Shown piece after piece: positions 26,372 through 35,163 of a stretch of 64,000 nt of DNA. The stretch comes from Calothrix membranacea FACHB-236 (GTDB lineage: Bacteria > Cyanobacteriota > Cyanobacteriia > Cyanobacteriales > Nostocaceae). Numbering within the stretch: position 1 is the first letter of the stretch; each line of letters starts with the position of its first letter. The stretch covers positions 1 through 64,000 of the forward strand of contig NZ_JACJPX010000015.1 in NCBI RefSeq assembly GCF_014696315.1. The letters are read 5' to 3'. A model generated the notes under the pieces. The model ran no database searches. It was not told where the DNA came from and worked only from the letters and a program-made list of their open reading frames with translations. A program made the position numbers and the translations under genes.

Positions 26372-26965
26372 ATGAAAAAAAACAAATCTCAGAGATTGAT
26401 GAGTTTTCCGGGGATGACAACCTTAATAGCAGTGATTGCTACTGTAGTTGTACTACTAGGGGGGACATTTGAATTTGCTTTTGCGTCGCAACCTAATGCT
26501 CAATTAGATATTGAAAAATTGACGGTTTGCTACGCCTTGGGAACAGATGCAATTGGGAGAGGAGATTTGCAAGGAGGAAAGAATATTTATCCGGACTGCT
26601 TTACACCGAATGCAACGATTACAGCAGTTTTCCCTAATGGAGACACCCAGACATATATCGGCACCAATGCTTGGGCAGATTTTGTTTATAGTGTATTCCA
26701 AGGGAATGGCTATGTAGCTACCCAGCATTTGATAGGTACAATCAACATTAACGTGAATGGTAATAATGCAACGATGACTTCCTATCTCCATGCAACTCAC
26801 AAACGTTCTGAAACTAGCATTGATGTTGCTAATGGTACTTATGAAGATGAGGTTATCCAACAAAATGGGCGTTGGAAAATTCGCCGTCGCACATTGAAAC
26901 TCATCACCTTCTTGAACCTTTCTTCTCCTCCTAGTCCTCAGCGTTTAATGATGCCTTCAAACTAG
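26372..26965 (+). CDS. Exported NTF2/SnoaL-like protein
   Basis: A 197-residue protein with an N-terminal hydrophobic signal (TLIAVIATVVVLLGGTFEFAFA), cut probably after FASQ, then an NTF2-like cone-shaped domain: LDIEKLTVCYALGTDAIGRGD, CFTPNATITAVFPNGD, ATQHLIGTININVNG and the closing NGRWKIRRRTLKL. Such domains are small-molecule pockets or enzymes of many kinds; no catalytic residues can be assigned. The gene is divergent from the giant kinase gene with a spacer of about 140 bp. Confidence 0.72.
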   Translation: MKKNKSQRLMSFPGMTTLIAVIATVVVLLGGTFEFAFASQPNAQLDIEKLTVCYALGTDAIGRGDLQGGKNIYPDCFTPNATITAVFPNGDTQTYIGTNAWADFVYSVFQGNGYVATQHLIGTININVNGNNATMTSYLHATHKRSETSIDVANGTYEDEVIQQNGRWKIRRRTLKLITFLNLSSPPSPQRLMMPSN

Positions 26966-27268
26966 GTTAATTTTTAGGAAACTCCAAAAAATAAATTATT
27001 CCGCTTAAAGTCGTTGACTGTTGAATGTCAGCAATAACAATGGAATATTTTTTGAATTGGAAGTACCTGATTGTCGTAATGGTAATAGTAAATCATTTAC
27101 TTATTACCATTGCTGACTCATAGCATGATCAGCAGCACTACCCCTAAATTTCATCAATTCTGCCCAACTTTTTACGTGTATATACTTTTATTTTGCTGGC
27201 TTGACAACATAATAATTACATATAAATACGGATGCGACTCCTCGATAATTCCCTTATTTTCAAGCAAA

Positions 27269-27457
27269 ATGAGTACAAACACCGCTTTTCATATAATCAT
27301 TGTAATGGTATCTTTTATTATCTTAATAAGTGCGATCGCACTTCTAATCAAGCCGATAGCTAAAAGCTGTATTCAAAGATACAAGCGATATCGCTTCATT
27401 AAGCGTAGAAGGGAGCAATTTTATAGGGAATTGAGAGATTTAATGGCACAGAGATAG
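27269..27457 (+). CDS. Small membrane protein, one helix with a basic tail
   Basis: A 62-residue frame from MSTNTAF with one hydrophobic helix (IIIVMVSFIILISAIALLI) followed by a strongly basic tail (KRYRFIKRRREQFYREL). The frame is open upstream to 27110, but those residues look unlike protein and the start at 27269 gives a typical small inner-membrane protein. No clear ribosome binding site is seen. Function unknown. Confidence 0.4.
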   Translation: MSTNTAFHIIIVMVSFIILISAIALLIKPIAKSCIQRYKRYRFIKRRREQFYRELRDLMAQR

Positions 27458-27521
27458 CTATTAAACATCATTTATTTTTTCAAGTGGGCTGAATGGCCCT
27501 ATAGAATCAGCATAATAAATC

Positions 27522-29270
27522 CTATGACAGATAGTTACGACCTGACTGATGAATTGGAATTTCTATGAAAAATTCGGTTCCCTGTTCTAGTACAGAATGA
27601 CAGTACAACTTGCCCCCGTGATTGGCCACCACAATTTGATAACTAATGGATAAACCTAAGCCTGTGCCTTTCCCTACTGGTTTGGTGGTAAAGAAGGGGT
27701 CAAATAACTTCGCTTTTACTGCTTCATCCATCCCTGAGCCGTTATCGCTAATGTGAATTGAGATAGTTTTATCTGCCAATATTTGCGTAGCAATACAAAT
27801 TGTAGGATGAGTTTTTTGTTGTAATTTTTGATGAGTGGAAAATTGTTGATTGAATGTTAACTCTTCTATAGCATCGATCGCATTTGATAAAATATTCATG
27901 AAAACCTGATTTAGTTGACCTGGGTAACACTCAACCAAGGGTAACTGACCGTAATTTTTAATTACTTCAATTTTGCCAGAGTCTGTTTGTGCATTGAGAC
28001 GGTTTTGCAGGAGTAGCAACGTACTTTCAATGCCCTCATGCACATTTGCTGCTTTAAACTCAGCTTCATCCAGACGCGAAAAGTTGCGTAGAGATTGCAC
28101 GATTCCCCGAATGCGTTCTGTTCCCACTTTTATAGAACTGAGCAGTTTGGGAAAGTCTTGTTGAAGAAATTCTAGGTCAATAGCTTCCACTGCTGTCTGG
28201 ATTGTTTCTGTGGAATCAGGATATTGTTGTTGGTAAAGGTCGATTAATTGTAATAAATCCTGAGTGTAGTTATTAATATGAGTGAGATTGCCGTGAATAA
28301 AGCAAACTGGATTGTTAATTTCGTGAGCCACACCCGCAACCAGATTGCCTAAAGCAGACATTTTCTCACTTTGAATAATTTGCATTTGAGCTTGCTGCAA
28401 ACCTTGGATAGCTTTCTCCAAATCTTGGGCTTGCTGCCGTAGCTGTGCTTCTGACTCTAGTAAAGCGGCTTGGGCTTGCTTTCGCTGCGCCACTTCTTGT
28501 TCAAGTTTTTGATAAGCTTCTACTCTTGTAGCCGCCTGTTGAATTGTCTGGGCAAGGAATTGGATTTCGTTATTTGGCAATCCACTGGGCATAACAAAAT
28601 GGTCAATGCTGTGACTATCAGTAACGGCTTTATTCAAACGTTGGAGTGGATGTAAGACAAATCGCTGAATTATTATTGTCATCAGCACTAAAATTGCTGA
28701 CATCCCAATGAGTAGGATAATGGTAGAGGTATAGAGGGTGTGCCAAGCTTGCTGTTGTAGTTCTTTGACATCCAGAATAGCGATCGCTAACCCGCGTCGG
28801 TTTGCCTGACCAAACAGTGTGCTACTAAAGGGCAAAATTTCAACTAATGCTGGCTTACCATCTATCGTGATTCTGAAACTCCCTTCTAAAGCTGCTTGAG
28901 AAGTCTGTTTGAGCATAGGAGCCAATTCTGGGTGAATTGAAGCATAAGGTGGGTTTTGTAGTTCTGCTCCACTCCTTGCTATGGTTTGTCCATTTGGACT
29001 GACGATCGCGACTTCTATCACTGTTGGCAGTGTGGCATAGTTTTGTACCACTCGCTTGATAATGCTCGTATTTCCCAGTTCGATTAATCCTTCTGTGGAA
29101 AACCCAACTCCCTGGGTAATCGATTGAGCACGTTGTTCTAGTTCCTGCTCCAGCTTTGATTGAATCAAGAAGTAGTTTAATCCCAATGTAGTTAAGCCAA
29201 CTGTTGCTAAAGAAATTCCAAAACCCATCAGTAGTTGGTGGGATAAGTGATTTTTAGATGGCTGGCTCAT
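27522..29270 (-). CDS. Membrane histidine kinase coupled to a binding protein
   Basis: A 582-residue sensor kinase: first membrane helix about 14-35, periplasmic domain to about 175 (TVIEVAIVSPNGQTIARSG), second helix about 178-203, a HAMP-like linker, a coiled coil, phospho-His in GVAHEINNPVCFI, N-box NILSNAIDAI and GKGTGLGLSI. The start at 29270 is preferred over the Met three codons upstream: its ATG overlaps the stop of the binding-protein gene as ATGA and an AGGA lies eight bases upstream. The tight coupling suggests that the binding protein presents its ligand to this kinase. No response regulator gene is adjacent. Confidence 0.88.
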   Translation of the reverse strand: MSQPSKNHLSHQLLMGFGISLATVGLTTLGLNYFLIQSKLEQELEQRAQSITQGVGFSTEGLIELGNTSIIKRVVQNYATLPTVIEVAIVSPNGQTIARSGAELQNPPYASIHPELAPMLKQTSQAALEGSFRITIDGKPALVEILPFSSTLFGQANRRGLAIAILDVKELQQQAWHTLYTSTIILLIGMSAILVLMTIIIQRFVLHPLQRLNKAVTDSHSIDHFVMPSGLPNNEIQFLAQTIQQAATRVEAYQKLEQEVAQRKQAQAALLESEAQLRQQAQDLEKAIQGLQQAQMQIIQSEKMSALGNLVAGVAHEINNPVCFIHGNLTHINNYTQDLLQLIDLYQQQYPDSTETIQTAVEAIDLEFLQQDFPKLLSSIKVGTERIRGIVQSLRNFSRLDEAEFKAANVHEGIESTLLLLQNRLNAQTDSGKIEVIKNYGQLPLVECYPGQLNQVFMNILSNAIDAIEELTFNQQFSTHQKLQQKTHPTICIATQILADKTISIHISDNGSGMDEAVKAKLFDPFFTTKPVGKGTGLGLSISYQIVVANHGGKLYCHSVLEQGTEFFIEIPIHQSGRNYLS

Positions 29271-30325
29271 AACTTCCATCCTGTCATAGCTTCATTGACA
29301 AGTGCGGTATTAATATCTACATCTTGCCGAATCACTCGACCATGACGCGGATCTGCTTGCAGCAGTCGTACAATTTCTACCTTTGCCTCATTAAGACGAC
29401 CGTCTGCGGCAAACATCCGTTTATTTAAAGTAATATCCCCTTTTTTTAACCCAGCATAATCACTGGCAAAAGACTTACCATTTTGCCCTAGTTTTTCTGC
29501 TACAGTGTTAAACACTTTTGTCGGCTGCGTTTCAACAGCGTGCATCACATCAAACCAAGCTAGTATAAATTGCTTGAGCTCTGCTTTTTTTGTTTTGACT
29601 AAACTGTCACTAGACATCAAGATATCAATCACCAGACTGTCCACTTGCTTTGTGGTGTGAATCACATTCCCCTTAATACTCTTGGCAGTCTCTCCTAACA
29701 TCGGTTCCCACAGCACAGCAGCATCAATTTCACCTTTTCTGATTTTCTCAGATGCTACATCATTGGAGAAATCTCGAATCTCAACTTCAGAAGGCTTGAT
29801 TTGATGGGCTTTCAAGGCTTCCAGCAAAATTAAATGGTTGACAGTTCCTAGCTTTGCCCCAACTTTTTTACCGCGCAAATCTGCAACGGATTTAATTTTT
29901 GGATGGGCAACAATTCCGTCTGCTCCTGCAGAGATATTGGTTGTCATTAATACCACTGGCTGATCATTGCCGGGATCAACTTGCATCACATCCCAGAAAG
30001 AAACAAATGCTGCATCTAGTCCACCTCGGAGTACAGCCCGACTGGAATCTTGCTGGTTATCAAATTGCACCAACTCAACTTCTAGCCCTCGCTGTTTGAA
30101 GATTTCAGAGGGTTGAGCATAGCGTACAATATCAAACCCTGCCCAGCTGGTAATTCCCACCCGAAGCGGTTTAAAAGATTGGTTTTGTCCAAGACTACAG
30201 CCACTGTTCACAAAGGTAAGGCAAACGGTGATTAAAAACAAACACAACAAGGTAGGCTTGATACCTAACCTCAGCTTTTGCTCCCACCAGATACCCAATT
30301 TGCCAATAATCTGAGCAACTTTCAT
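29267..30325 (-). CDS. NrtA/SsuA/TauA-like periplasmic binding lipoprotein
   Basis: A 352-residue NMT1/THI5-type binding protein with a lipoprotein signal ending VNSGC (about residue 43). Fold motifs are LRVGITSWAGFDIV, RGGLDAAFVSFWDVMQV, VADLRGKKVGAKLGT, GEIDAAVLWEPM and ADPRHGRVI. Relatives bind nitrate, sulfonates, taurine or pyrimidine precursors; the ligand cannot be read here. No permease or ATPase gene accompanies it. Instead its stop codon overlaps the start of a membrane histidine kinase, so a sensory role is more likely than transport. Confidence 0.85.
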   Translation of the reverse strand: MKVAQIIGKLGIWWEQKLRLGIKPTLLCLFLITVCLTFVNSGCSLGQNQSFKPLRVGITSWAGFDIVRYAQPSEIFKQRGLEVELVQFDNQQDSSRAVLRGGLDAAFVSFWDVMQVDPGNDQPVVLMTTNISAGADGIVAHPKIKSVADLRGKKVGAKLGTVNHLILLEALKAHQIKPSEVEIRDFSNDVASEKIRKGEIDAAVLWEPMLGETAKSIKGNVIHTTKQVDSLVIDILMSSDSLVKTKKAELKQFILAWFDVMHAVETQPTKVFNTVAEKLGQNGKSFASDYAGLKKGDITLNKRMFAADGRLNEAKVEIVRLLQADPRHGRVIRQDVDINTALVNEAMTGWKL

Positions 30326-30569
30326 GACCTACAAATCCTAACTCTGGGAAAAGTGTACTTAAAACCAATGATTCCCAAAAAGTTAGTAGGCATAACGTTT
30401 CTGACTTTTCCCGTTAAGTCTGGAAACACACTTCAATCAAACAGGTGACAAGCCCGATGAAGGTCAGTGATCGCCTTCACTCGACCACAAAAATTTGACG
30501 AACTTAGATAAAGGCGATCGCGGAATATAAGTATGGTCAATCATCTTTTTTCCTATCTATAGGAATTCA

Positions 30570-30791
30570 CTTTGATTGGGGGCTAAAATCAGCGAATGGC
30601 GAGATAAAAACTTAGAAATATTTTGGTTACCATCTTATTCTCCCCAATTAAATCTTATAGAAATTCTTTGGCGATTTATGAAATATGAATGGATCGAAAT
30701 AGATGCTTATCTAAGTTGGCATAATCTAGTTAGCTATGTCGAAAAAGTCATCCGAAATTTTGGACAAGAATATACAATTAATTTTGCGTAA
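30570..30791 (+). pseudogene. IS630-family transposase, C-terminal remnant
   Basis: About 70 residues of a DDE transposase end: IFWLPSYSPQLNLIEILWRF, holding the last catalytic Glu, then KYEWIEID and the terminal EYTINFA. The N-terminal catalytic Asp residues are absent and no usual start exists, so this is a decayed fragment. It points to a past insertion beside the binding-protein gene. Confidence 0.8.
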
Positions 30792-30800
30792 GTACTTAAA

Positions 30801-31313
30801 TCAAGATTGTGAAATTGACTTTGAACTAACAAAGACTGTTGGAATAGCCATCACCATTAACATGACTAAGTTAGCAACCCAAAACAACATAACAATGCCA
30901 AACCCCACTAATGTCAAATAGGAAAATGTTAACTGTGTGAATCCGTCTATTAGTTGCCATAACCGAAAAGCTGTGTAGACAAAACCAATGGGTACAACAA
31001 CACTTGGCACTAACCACTTACTAAAGGCGCGTTCGCTAATGAGTTGCACTACGACTATCAACAGGTAACTCCCCCAGAATACCCATGAAGATGTTTGTCT
31101 CCAATCTAGAGCTAACAAGCACATCGGTAACAAAACTCCAGCAATCAAGGCTAACTTGACCCACCATCGCAGAAATTGCCATTGTTTCTCACTAAATCCA
31201 ATTTCTGTTGTAAATGGTAAACGTCGAGCTTTCACGCCAAAACCATAGCCAAGCGCTAGACTTGTTGTAATTAGAATAAACAGTGCCAAAATTAATTCAT
31301 TATTAACTGTCAT
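30801..31313 (-). CDS. Conserved integral membrane protein
   Basis: A 170-residue protein with about five hydrophobic segments (LILALFILITTSLALGYGF; LALIAGVLLPMCLLAL; VFWGSYLLIVVVQLI; VVVPIGFVYTAFRLW; LTLVGFGIVMLFWVANLVML) and short loops. I recognise no catalytic or transport motif. The 3' end faces the transposase remnant, with 9 bp between them. Confidence 0.65.
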   Translation of the reverse strand: MTVNNELILALFILITTSLALGYGFGVKARRLPFTTEIGFSEKQWQFLRWWVKLALIAGVLLPMCLLALDWRQTSSWVFWGSYLLIVVVQLISERAFSKWLVPSVVVPIGFVYTAFRLWQLIDGFTQLTFSYLTLVGFGIVMLFWVANLVMLMVMAIPTVFVSSKSISQS

Positions 31314-31546
31314 TGGCTCTAAAGTACCAAATCTTATACCCTTAGTTTAATCTGCTTCTCACATCCTCTCGGCCTACAACAGAAATAGAAACTTCTGAAG
31401 TATACAGGCTTACAAAATCAGAGAATTATACTGAAGCAATATCTTAATGAATTAAGTGTCTTTTTTCTGTTTCATGCAACATAGCCGCTCCTGACTCTTG
31501 TACAGACGCGATTGATTGCGTCTGTTGCAACTCAGAAATCAGAATT

Positions 31547-31960
31547 TCACTCAATGACTGGTTTTCTGGCTAATTTAATTAGTTTTCGCTTAGTTTTACT
31601 TTCCAGGCGCTTTTTTTGAGAACTGCGAGTTGGTTTAGTTGGTCGGCGTTTTCTCTTGATGACAACGACGCTGTTAATCAGTTCTTGAAGTCTTTGTAGA
31701 GCCTCTTCCCGGTTTTGCTCTTGGCTGCGGTGTTCTTGAGCTTTGATGACAACAACTCCCTCTTGGTTAATGCGTTTGTCGTTTAGCTTGAGTAGTTGCT
31801 CTTTATAGTAAGTCGGTAATGATGAAGCCTCAATATCAAAGCGTAAGTGAATAGCCGTAGAAACCTTGTTAACGTTTTGACCACCTGCTCCTTGTGAGCG
31901 AATCGCGCTAATTTCGATTTCGCTATCCGGGATGATGATATTGTGAGAAATTTGTAGCAT
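31547..31960 (-). CDS. arfB: Peptidyl-tRNA hydrolase ArfB (ribosome rescue)
   Basis: A 137-residue release-factor-like protein that frees stalled ribosomes lacking a stop codon. It has the catalytic GGQ in SQGAGGQNVNKVSTAIHLRF (about residues 23-42) and the basic C-terminal tail (KRKRRPTKPTRSSQKKRLESK) that enters the empty mRNA channel in ArfB/YaeJ. Length matches the family and it lacks the other release-factor domains. It is a single gene with about 230 bp on either side. Confidence 0.9.
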   Translation of the reverse strand: MLQISHNIIIPDSEIEISAIRSQGAGGQNVNKVSTAIHLRFDIEASSLPTYYKEQLLKLNDKRINQEGVVVIKAQEHRSQEQNREEALQRLQELINSVVVIKRKRRPTKPTRSSQKKRLESKTKRKLIKLARKPVIE

Positions 31961-32090
31961 AACTTAATATACAGCATCCAAATTGCGTAGGGTTAGCCTG
32001 TTGTAGACATCGCCCTACACTGATTCATCCATCCTCTTGGTTACAGAATAACTTACGCGGGAGAGCGATCGCCTAAATCTTCTAGCTGAT

Positions 32091-32618
32091 TTAAATATTT
32101 AAATCGCGCAAAGCCAGACGAATTTGTTCTACACGCCTGCGGTTGACACCCAAATCTGAATCGCCCAAGCGAGATGCTGAACGCACATGGATTACTGATT
32201 CATTGGGAGGTAGATAAAACTCTACATCATCAACAAATTTAAAAATGCGGCTTTTAGAAAGAGCATGGATGTAATTGTTTGTTTGTTCGACAATTTCTGT
32301 GCGGGGAACAACGCCCAGAACTTTTATCAAAGTTTCTCGTACTTGATCGCGGTTGAGATGATAGGGAATTGGGTCAATGGCGTGTTTTGCATCAGCATCT
32401 TGGCTGACAACACAGTTAGGGGAAGTCGGACAAGAACTTAGATGACCATTATTCACTCCCAAACCGGAAACAGCAGCCCAAGAAGCGGTAGGAAGGATAA
32501 AACTCATCATCAGAGTTAGGAATATTGCCAAAGTAATACTCCACAAGCGTTGCGGCGTGAAAGCTGTTAGGAGACGATGCATGATGAATTTATTCCTCAA
32601 AGATTGAATAGCACTCAA
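32091..32618 (-). CDS. Exported DUF1499-family protein
   Basis: A 175-residue protein with a signal sequence (LWSITLAIFLTLMMSFILPTASWA) and a DUF1499 domain: CPTSPNCVVSQDAD near the mature N-terminus, then FKFVDDVEFYLPP, VIHVRSASRLGDSDLGVNRRRVEQIR. A second Met at residue 13 (32582) would give a more usual signal length. The biochemical role of the family is unknown to me. The 16-bp palindromic tandem repeat lies about 30 bp upstream of its start. Confidence 0.75.
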   Translation of the reverse strand: MSAIQSLRNKFIMHRLLTAFTPQRLWSITLAIFLTLMMSFILPTASWAAVSGLGVNNGHLSSCPTSPNCVVSQDADAKHAIDPIPYHLNRDQVRETLIKVLGVVPRTEIVEQTNNYIHALSKSRIFKFVDDVEFYLPPNESVIHVRSASRLGDSDLGVNRRRVEQIRLALRDLNI

Positions 32619-32648
32619 TTATTGTCGGTCATTTAGTGCGATCGCCTT

Positions 32649-32770
32649 GTAGAGACGCGATTAATCGCGTCTCTGATTAATCGCGTCTCTGATTAATCGC
32701 GTCTCTGATTAATCGCGTCTCTGATTAATCGCGTCTCTGATTAATCGCGTCTCTGATTAATCGCGTCTCT
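32649..32770. repeat. Seven tandem copies of a 16-bp palindromic unit
   Basis: Seven exact GATTAATCGCGTCTCT units (32659-32770) follow one AGAGACGC half-site, so each junction forms the 24-bp palindrome built on GCGATTAATCGC. Single copies of the palindrome occur at 18412 and, degenerate, near 31502. It lies between the divergent DUF1499 and Hsp20 genes. Confidence 0.9.
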
Positions 32771-33033
32771 ACAACCAGGGGAGAAGATTCTAAATTCTTA
32801 TCGCTTTTAAAATTCGATAATTTCAGTTCTGAAATACCGTAATTATAGTGTTGCTTATTCTGGTTTACCGTACCTGAAAATTCGAGTATGCCGTACTTAT
32901 TTAAGCTGTTTTATTGAGTGCGGTAATCATCAAAGATTGAGTGGTAAAAACCGAATTTACACTTGTAGTTGCTATTCATAATATGAATATGTAAGCGAAA
33001 AGCGAAACGCAAAATAAACAAATAAAGACAAAG

Positions 33034-33050
33034 TTTCAAGAGGAAAAGTT
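33034..33050 (+). promoter_or_regulatory. Strong ribosome binding site of the Hsp20 gene
   Basis: AAGAGGAAAAGTT directly precedes the ATG at optimal spacing. The AT-rich leader upstream (from about 32980) could form a weak temperature-sensitive structure as in other cyanobacterial hsp20 genes, but I could not show one. Confidence 0.5.
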
Positions 33051-33503
33051 ATGACATTAGTTCGTTGGAATCCTTGGAGAGAAATTGACACCCTACAACG
33101 TCAACTCAATGACCTTTTTGAAGATACCAGAGTTCCATCTGCTTTGTTTGAAAGAGGCGGAGTCAGAGTTCCCGCCGCTGAGTTACAAGAAACTGAAACT
33201 GCTATTCTGCTGAAGCTAGAAATTCCAGGTATGGAAGCCAAAGACCTGGATGTGCAAGTAACAGAGAAAGCTGTTTACGTTAGCGCTGAACGCAAGCAAG
33301 AAACAAAAACTGAAGAAAAAGGTACTACTAAGAGCGAATTTTACTACGGTAAATTTCAACGTGTAATTCCTCTACCTGCAAGAGTAGAAAACACTAGCGT
33401 CACCGCAGATTACAAAGATGGCATTTTGAATTTGACACTGCCCAAAGTAGAAGCAGAAAAAAATAAAGTCGTCAAAATTAATTTGGATCAAGCATCTGCG
33501 TAA
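33051..33503 (+). CDS. hspA: Small heat-shock protein, Hsp20/alpha-crystallin family
   Basis: A 150-residue ATP-independent chaperone that holds unfolding proteins. The N-terminal arm MTLVRWNPWREIDTLQRQLN, the alpha-crystallin domain (about 45-140) with LKLEIPGMEAKDLDVQV, the conserved DYKDGILNLTLPK, and a short tail are all present. Length and start match cyanobacterial HspA. A consensus ribosome binding site precedes it and a strong terminator follows, so it is monocistronic. Confidence 0.9.
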   Translation: MTLVRWNPWREIDTLQRQLNDLFEDTRVPSALFERGGVRVPAAELQETETAILLKLEIPGMEAKDLDVQVTEKAVYVSAERKQETKTEEKGTTKSEFYYGKFQRVIPLPARVENTSVTADYKDGILNLTLPKVEAEKNKVVKINLDQASA

Positions 33504-33567
33504 ATCTATTTCCAACGAATGCACAATTGTAATGTTTTTGCGCGTTTAGTGATGTAATTTAAATCCC

Positions 33568-33601
33568 AGCTCAGTTGTATTTAGACAACTGAGCTTTTTT
33601 T
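33568..33601 (+). terminator. Rho-independent terminator of the Hsp20 gene
   Basis: A perfect 11-bp stem, AGCTCAGTTGT and ACAACTGAGCT, around an ATTTAG loop, followed directly by a run of T. It lies about 65 bp after the stop codon. Confidence 0.92.
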
Positions 33602-33614
33602 ATAGCCGATGTTT

Positions 33615-33692
33615 TGGGTTTGTTAATTGTCATTTGTCATTTGTCATTTGTTGTTTGTCTGATACCCATTACCAATCCCCAATCCCCCAATG
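33615..33692. repeat. Composite heptamer array (TTTGTCA units, then CCATTACC/CCCCAAT units)
   Basis: Three ATTTGTC units, TTGTTTGTCTGAT and ACCCATTACCAATCCCCAATC form the same two-part order as the arrays at 13966 and (inverted) 35053. The rest of this 390-bp spacer, to 33892, shows no gene. Confidence 0.75.
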
Positions 33693-33892
33693 TCTAACTT
33701 GTTGCCGATGACAAGCAGGGCTGAAAATTGTTGCAATAAGTCAGTCGGTGGAAAGAAACGAAATTATGTTACGAAACATAAATAGGCTTAAAATCCTTAC
33801 AAATGACAATTTACTAAGGACAAATGACAGCCAAAGCCAGTTATCTATAACTTACGCCGACTACTAAAAGCTAGTTTTGCCAAGCAGTAATC

Positions 33893-35023
33893 ATGACAAA
33901 CCGCGTTTTAATTTTGGGAGGAAGGGGGAGGATTGGTAGCAGTGTTGCTCAAGATATCGCCACCCACACCCAAGCAAAAATTACAGTTACCGGACGTTCC
34001 CCAGGAAATGAAGGGGATGTTGACGCGAGGTGGCTAACTACCAAACTGGACTGGAATCTGGGAACAGATGTAGAGTTTTTGGTGTTGGACTTAGCGGAAG
34101 TTGATAGACTGCAAGAAGCGATCGCTAATTCCAATTTGGTTATCCACTGTGCTGGCCCCTTTCACTACCGAGATACTCAAGTTCTAGAAATTTGTATTGA
34201 AAACGGTGTCAACTATTTAGATGTCAGCGACCATCGGTCTTATACTAGTAAAGCTTTGAAGTTAAACGAACGGGCTGCTGCTGCTAATGTCACGGCAATT
34301 ATTAATACGGGGATTTTTCCTGGTATTTCTAACAGCATGGTGCGTCAATGTGTGGAGCAATTTGATAAACCAGAAAAAATTCACTTAAGTTATTTAGTAT
34401 CCGGTTCTGGCGGTGCTGGTATCACTGTAATGCGAACAACTTTTTTGGGGTTACAGTATCCGTTTGAAGCTTGGATTGATGGCAATTGGCAATTAGTTAA
34501 ACCATACAGTGAAAGAGAAATTGTTAATTTTGCATCCCCCTATGGAAGTACTGGCGTTTACTGGTTTGATATGCCAGAAACTTTTACGATGCCCCATTCT
34601 TTCCCCTCAGTAAAAACTGTAATTACAAAATTTGGTTCAGTACCTGATTTTTATAATCACATGACTTGGATAGCGGCGCATATTTTCCCTAAATGGTTAA
34701 TGCAGCGTCCAGCCATGATTGAATTTCTCTCTCATGTCAGTCATTTTATGACAGATGTGACGAATCCTTTCACCGGAATTGGTGTAGCAGTCCGTGCAGA
34801 AGTTACAGGTCAAAAAGATGGTAAAACAGCCGTTTATTGTGCCGATTTATTGCATGAAAATACTGCCTTAGCTTCTGGTTGTGGTACAGGTAGTATCGCT
34901 CAATTGCTCCTAGAAGGCAAACTGAAAAAACCAGGAGTTGCACCTGTAGAAGAAGCATTGCCTACAGATTTATTTATGGAAACTATGAAAAGTCGAGGGA
35001 TTGAGATTCATCATAATTGGTAG
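33893..35023 (+). CDS. Saccharopine-dehydrogenase-like oxidoreductase
   Basis: A 376-residue soluble enzyme with an N-terminal Rossmann fold (RVLILGGRGRIGSSVAQ, residues 4-20; the Gly-rich loop and following Arg of TVTGRSP suit NADP). Next come LVIHCAGPFHYRDTQVLEIC and YLDVSDHRSY, typical of the saccharopine dehydrogenase-like group, and IINTGIFPGISNSM. Members act on varied substrates, including lipids and carotenoid-like compounds; the substrate here is not known. The gene stands alone between two heptamer arrays. Confidence 0.78.
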   Translation: MTNRVLILGGRGRIGSSVAQDIATHTQAKITVTGRSPGNEGDVDARWLTTKLDWNLGTDVEFLVLDLAEVDRLQEAIANSNLVIHCAGPFHYRDTQVLEICIENGVNYLDVSDHRSYTSKALKLNERAAAANVTAIINTGIFPGISNSMVRQCVEQFDKPEKIHLSYLVSGSGGAGITVMRTTFLGLQYPFEAWIDGNWQLVKPYSEREIVNFASPYGSTGVYWFDMPETFTMPHSFPSVKTVITKFGSVPDFYNHMTWIAAHIFPKWLMQRPAMIEFLSHVSHFMTDVTNPFTGIGVAVRAEVTGQKDGKTAVYCADLLHENTALASGCGTGSIAQLLLEGKLKKPGVAPVEEALPTDLFMETMKSRGIEIHHNW

Positions 35024-35052
35024 GGATTGGGGAACTCGGGGCCCCCTCTGGG

Positions 35053-35155
35053 GATAAGGGGTAATTGGTAATTGGTAATTGGTAATTGGTAATTGGTAAT
35101 TGGTTATCAGACAAATAACAAATGACAAATGACAAATGACGAATGACAAACACCA
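35053..35155. repeat. Composite heptamer array (GGTAATT x6, then ACAAATG units)
   Basis: About six GGTAATT units, GGTTATCAGACAAATAAC and four ACAAATG-like units fill the gap between convergent genes. It is the inverted form of the array at 13966-14095, with a matching junction (ATCAGACAAA against TTTGTCTGAT). Confidence 0.85.
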
Positions 35156-35163
35156 AAATATCT

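Noticed and set aside
26229-26420. N-terminal extension of the giant kinase
   Set aside because: Cys/Phe-rich, unlike the family start, and it would overlap the start of the divergent NTF2-like gene.
32649-32770. Possible CRISPR array
   Set aside because: Units are directly abutting 16-mers without spacers; it is a palindromic tandem repeat.
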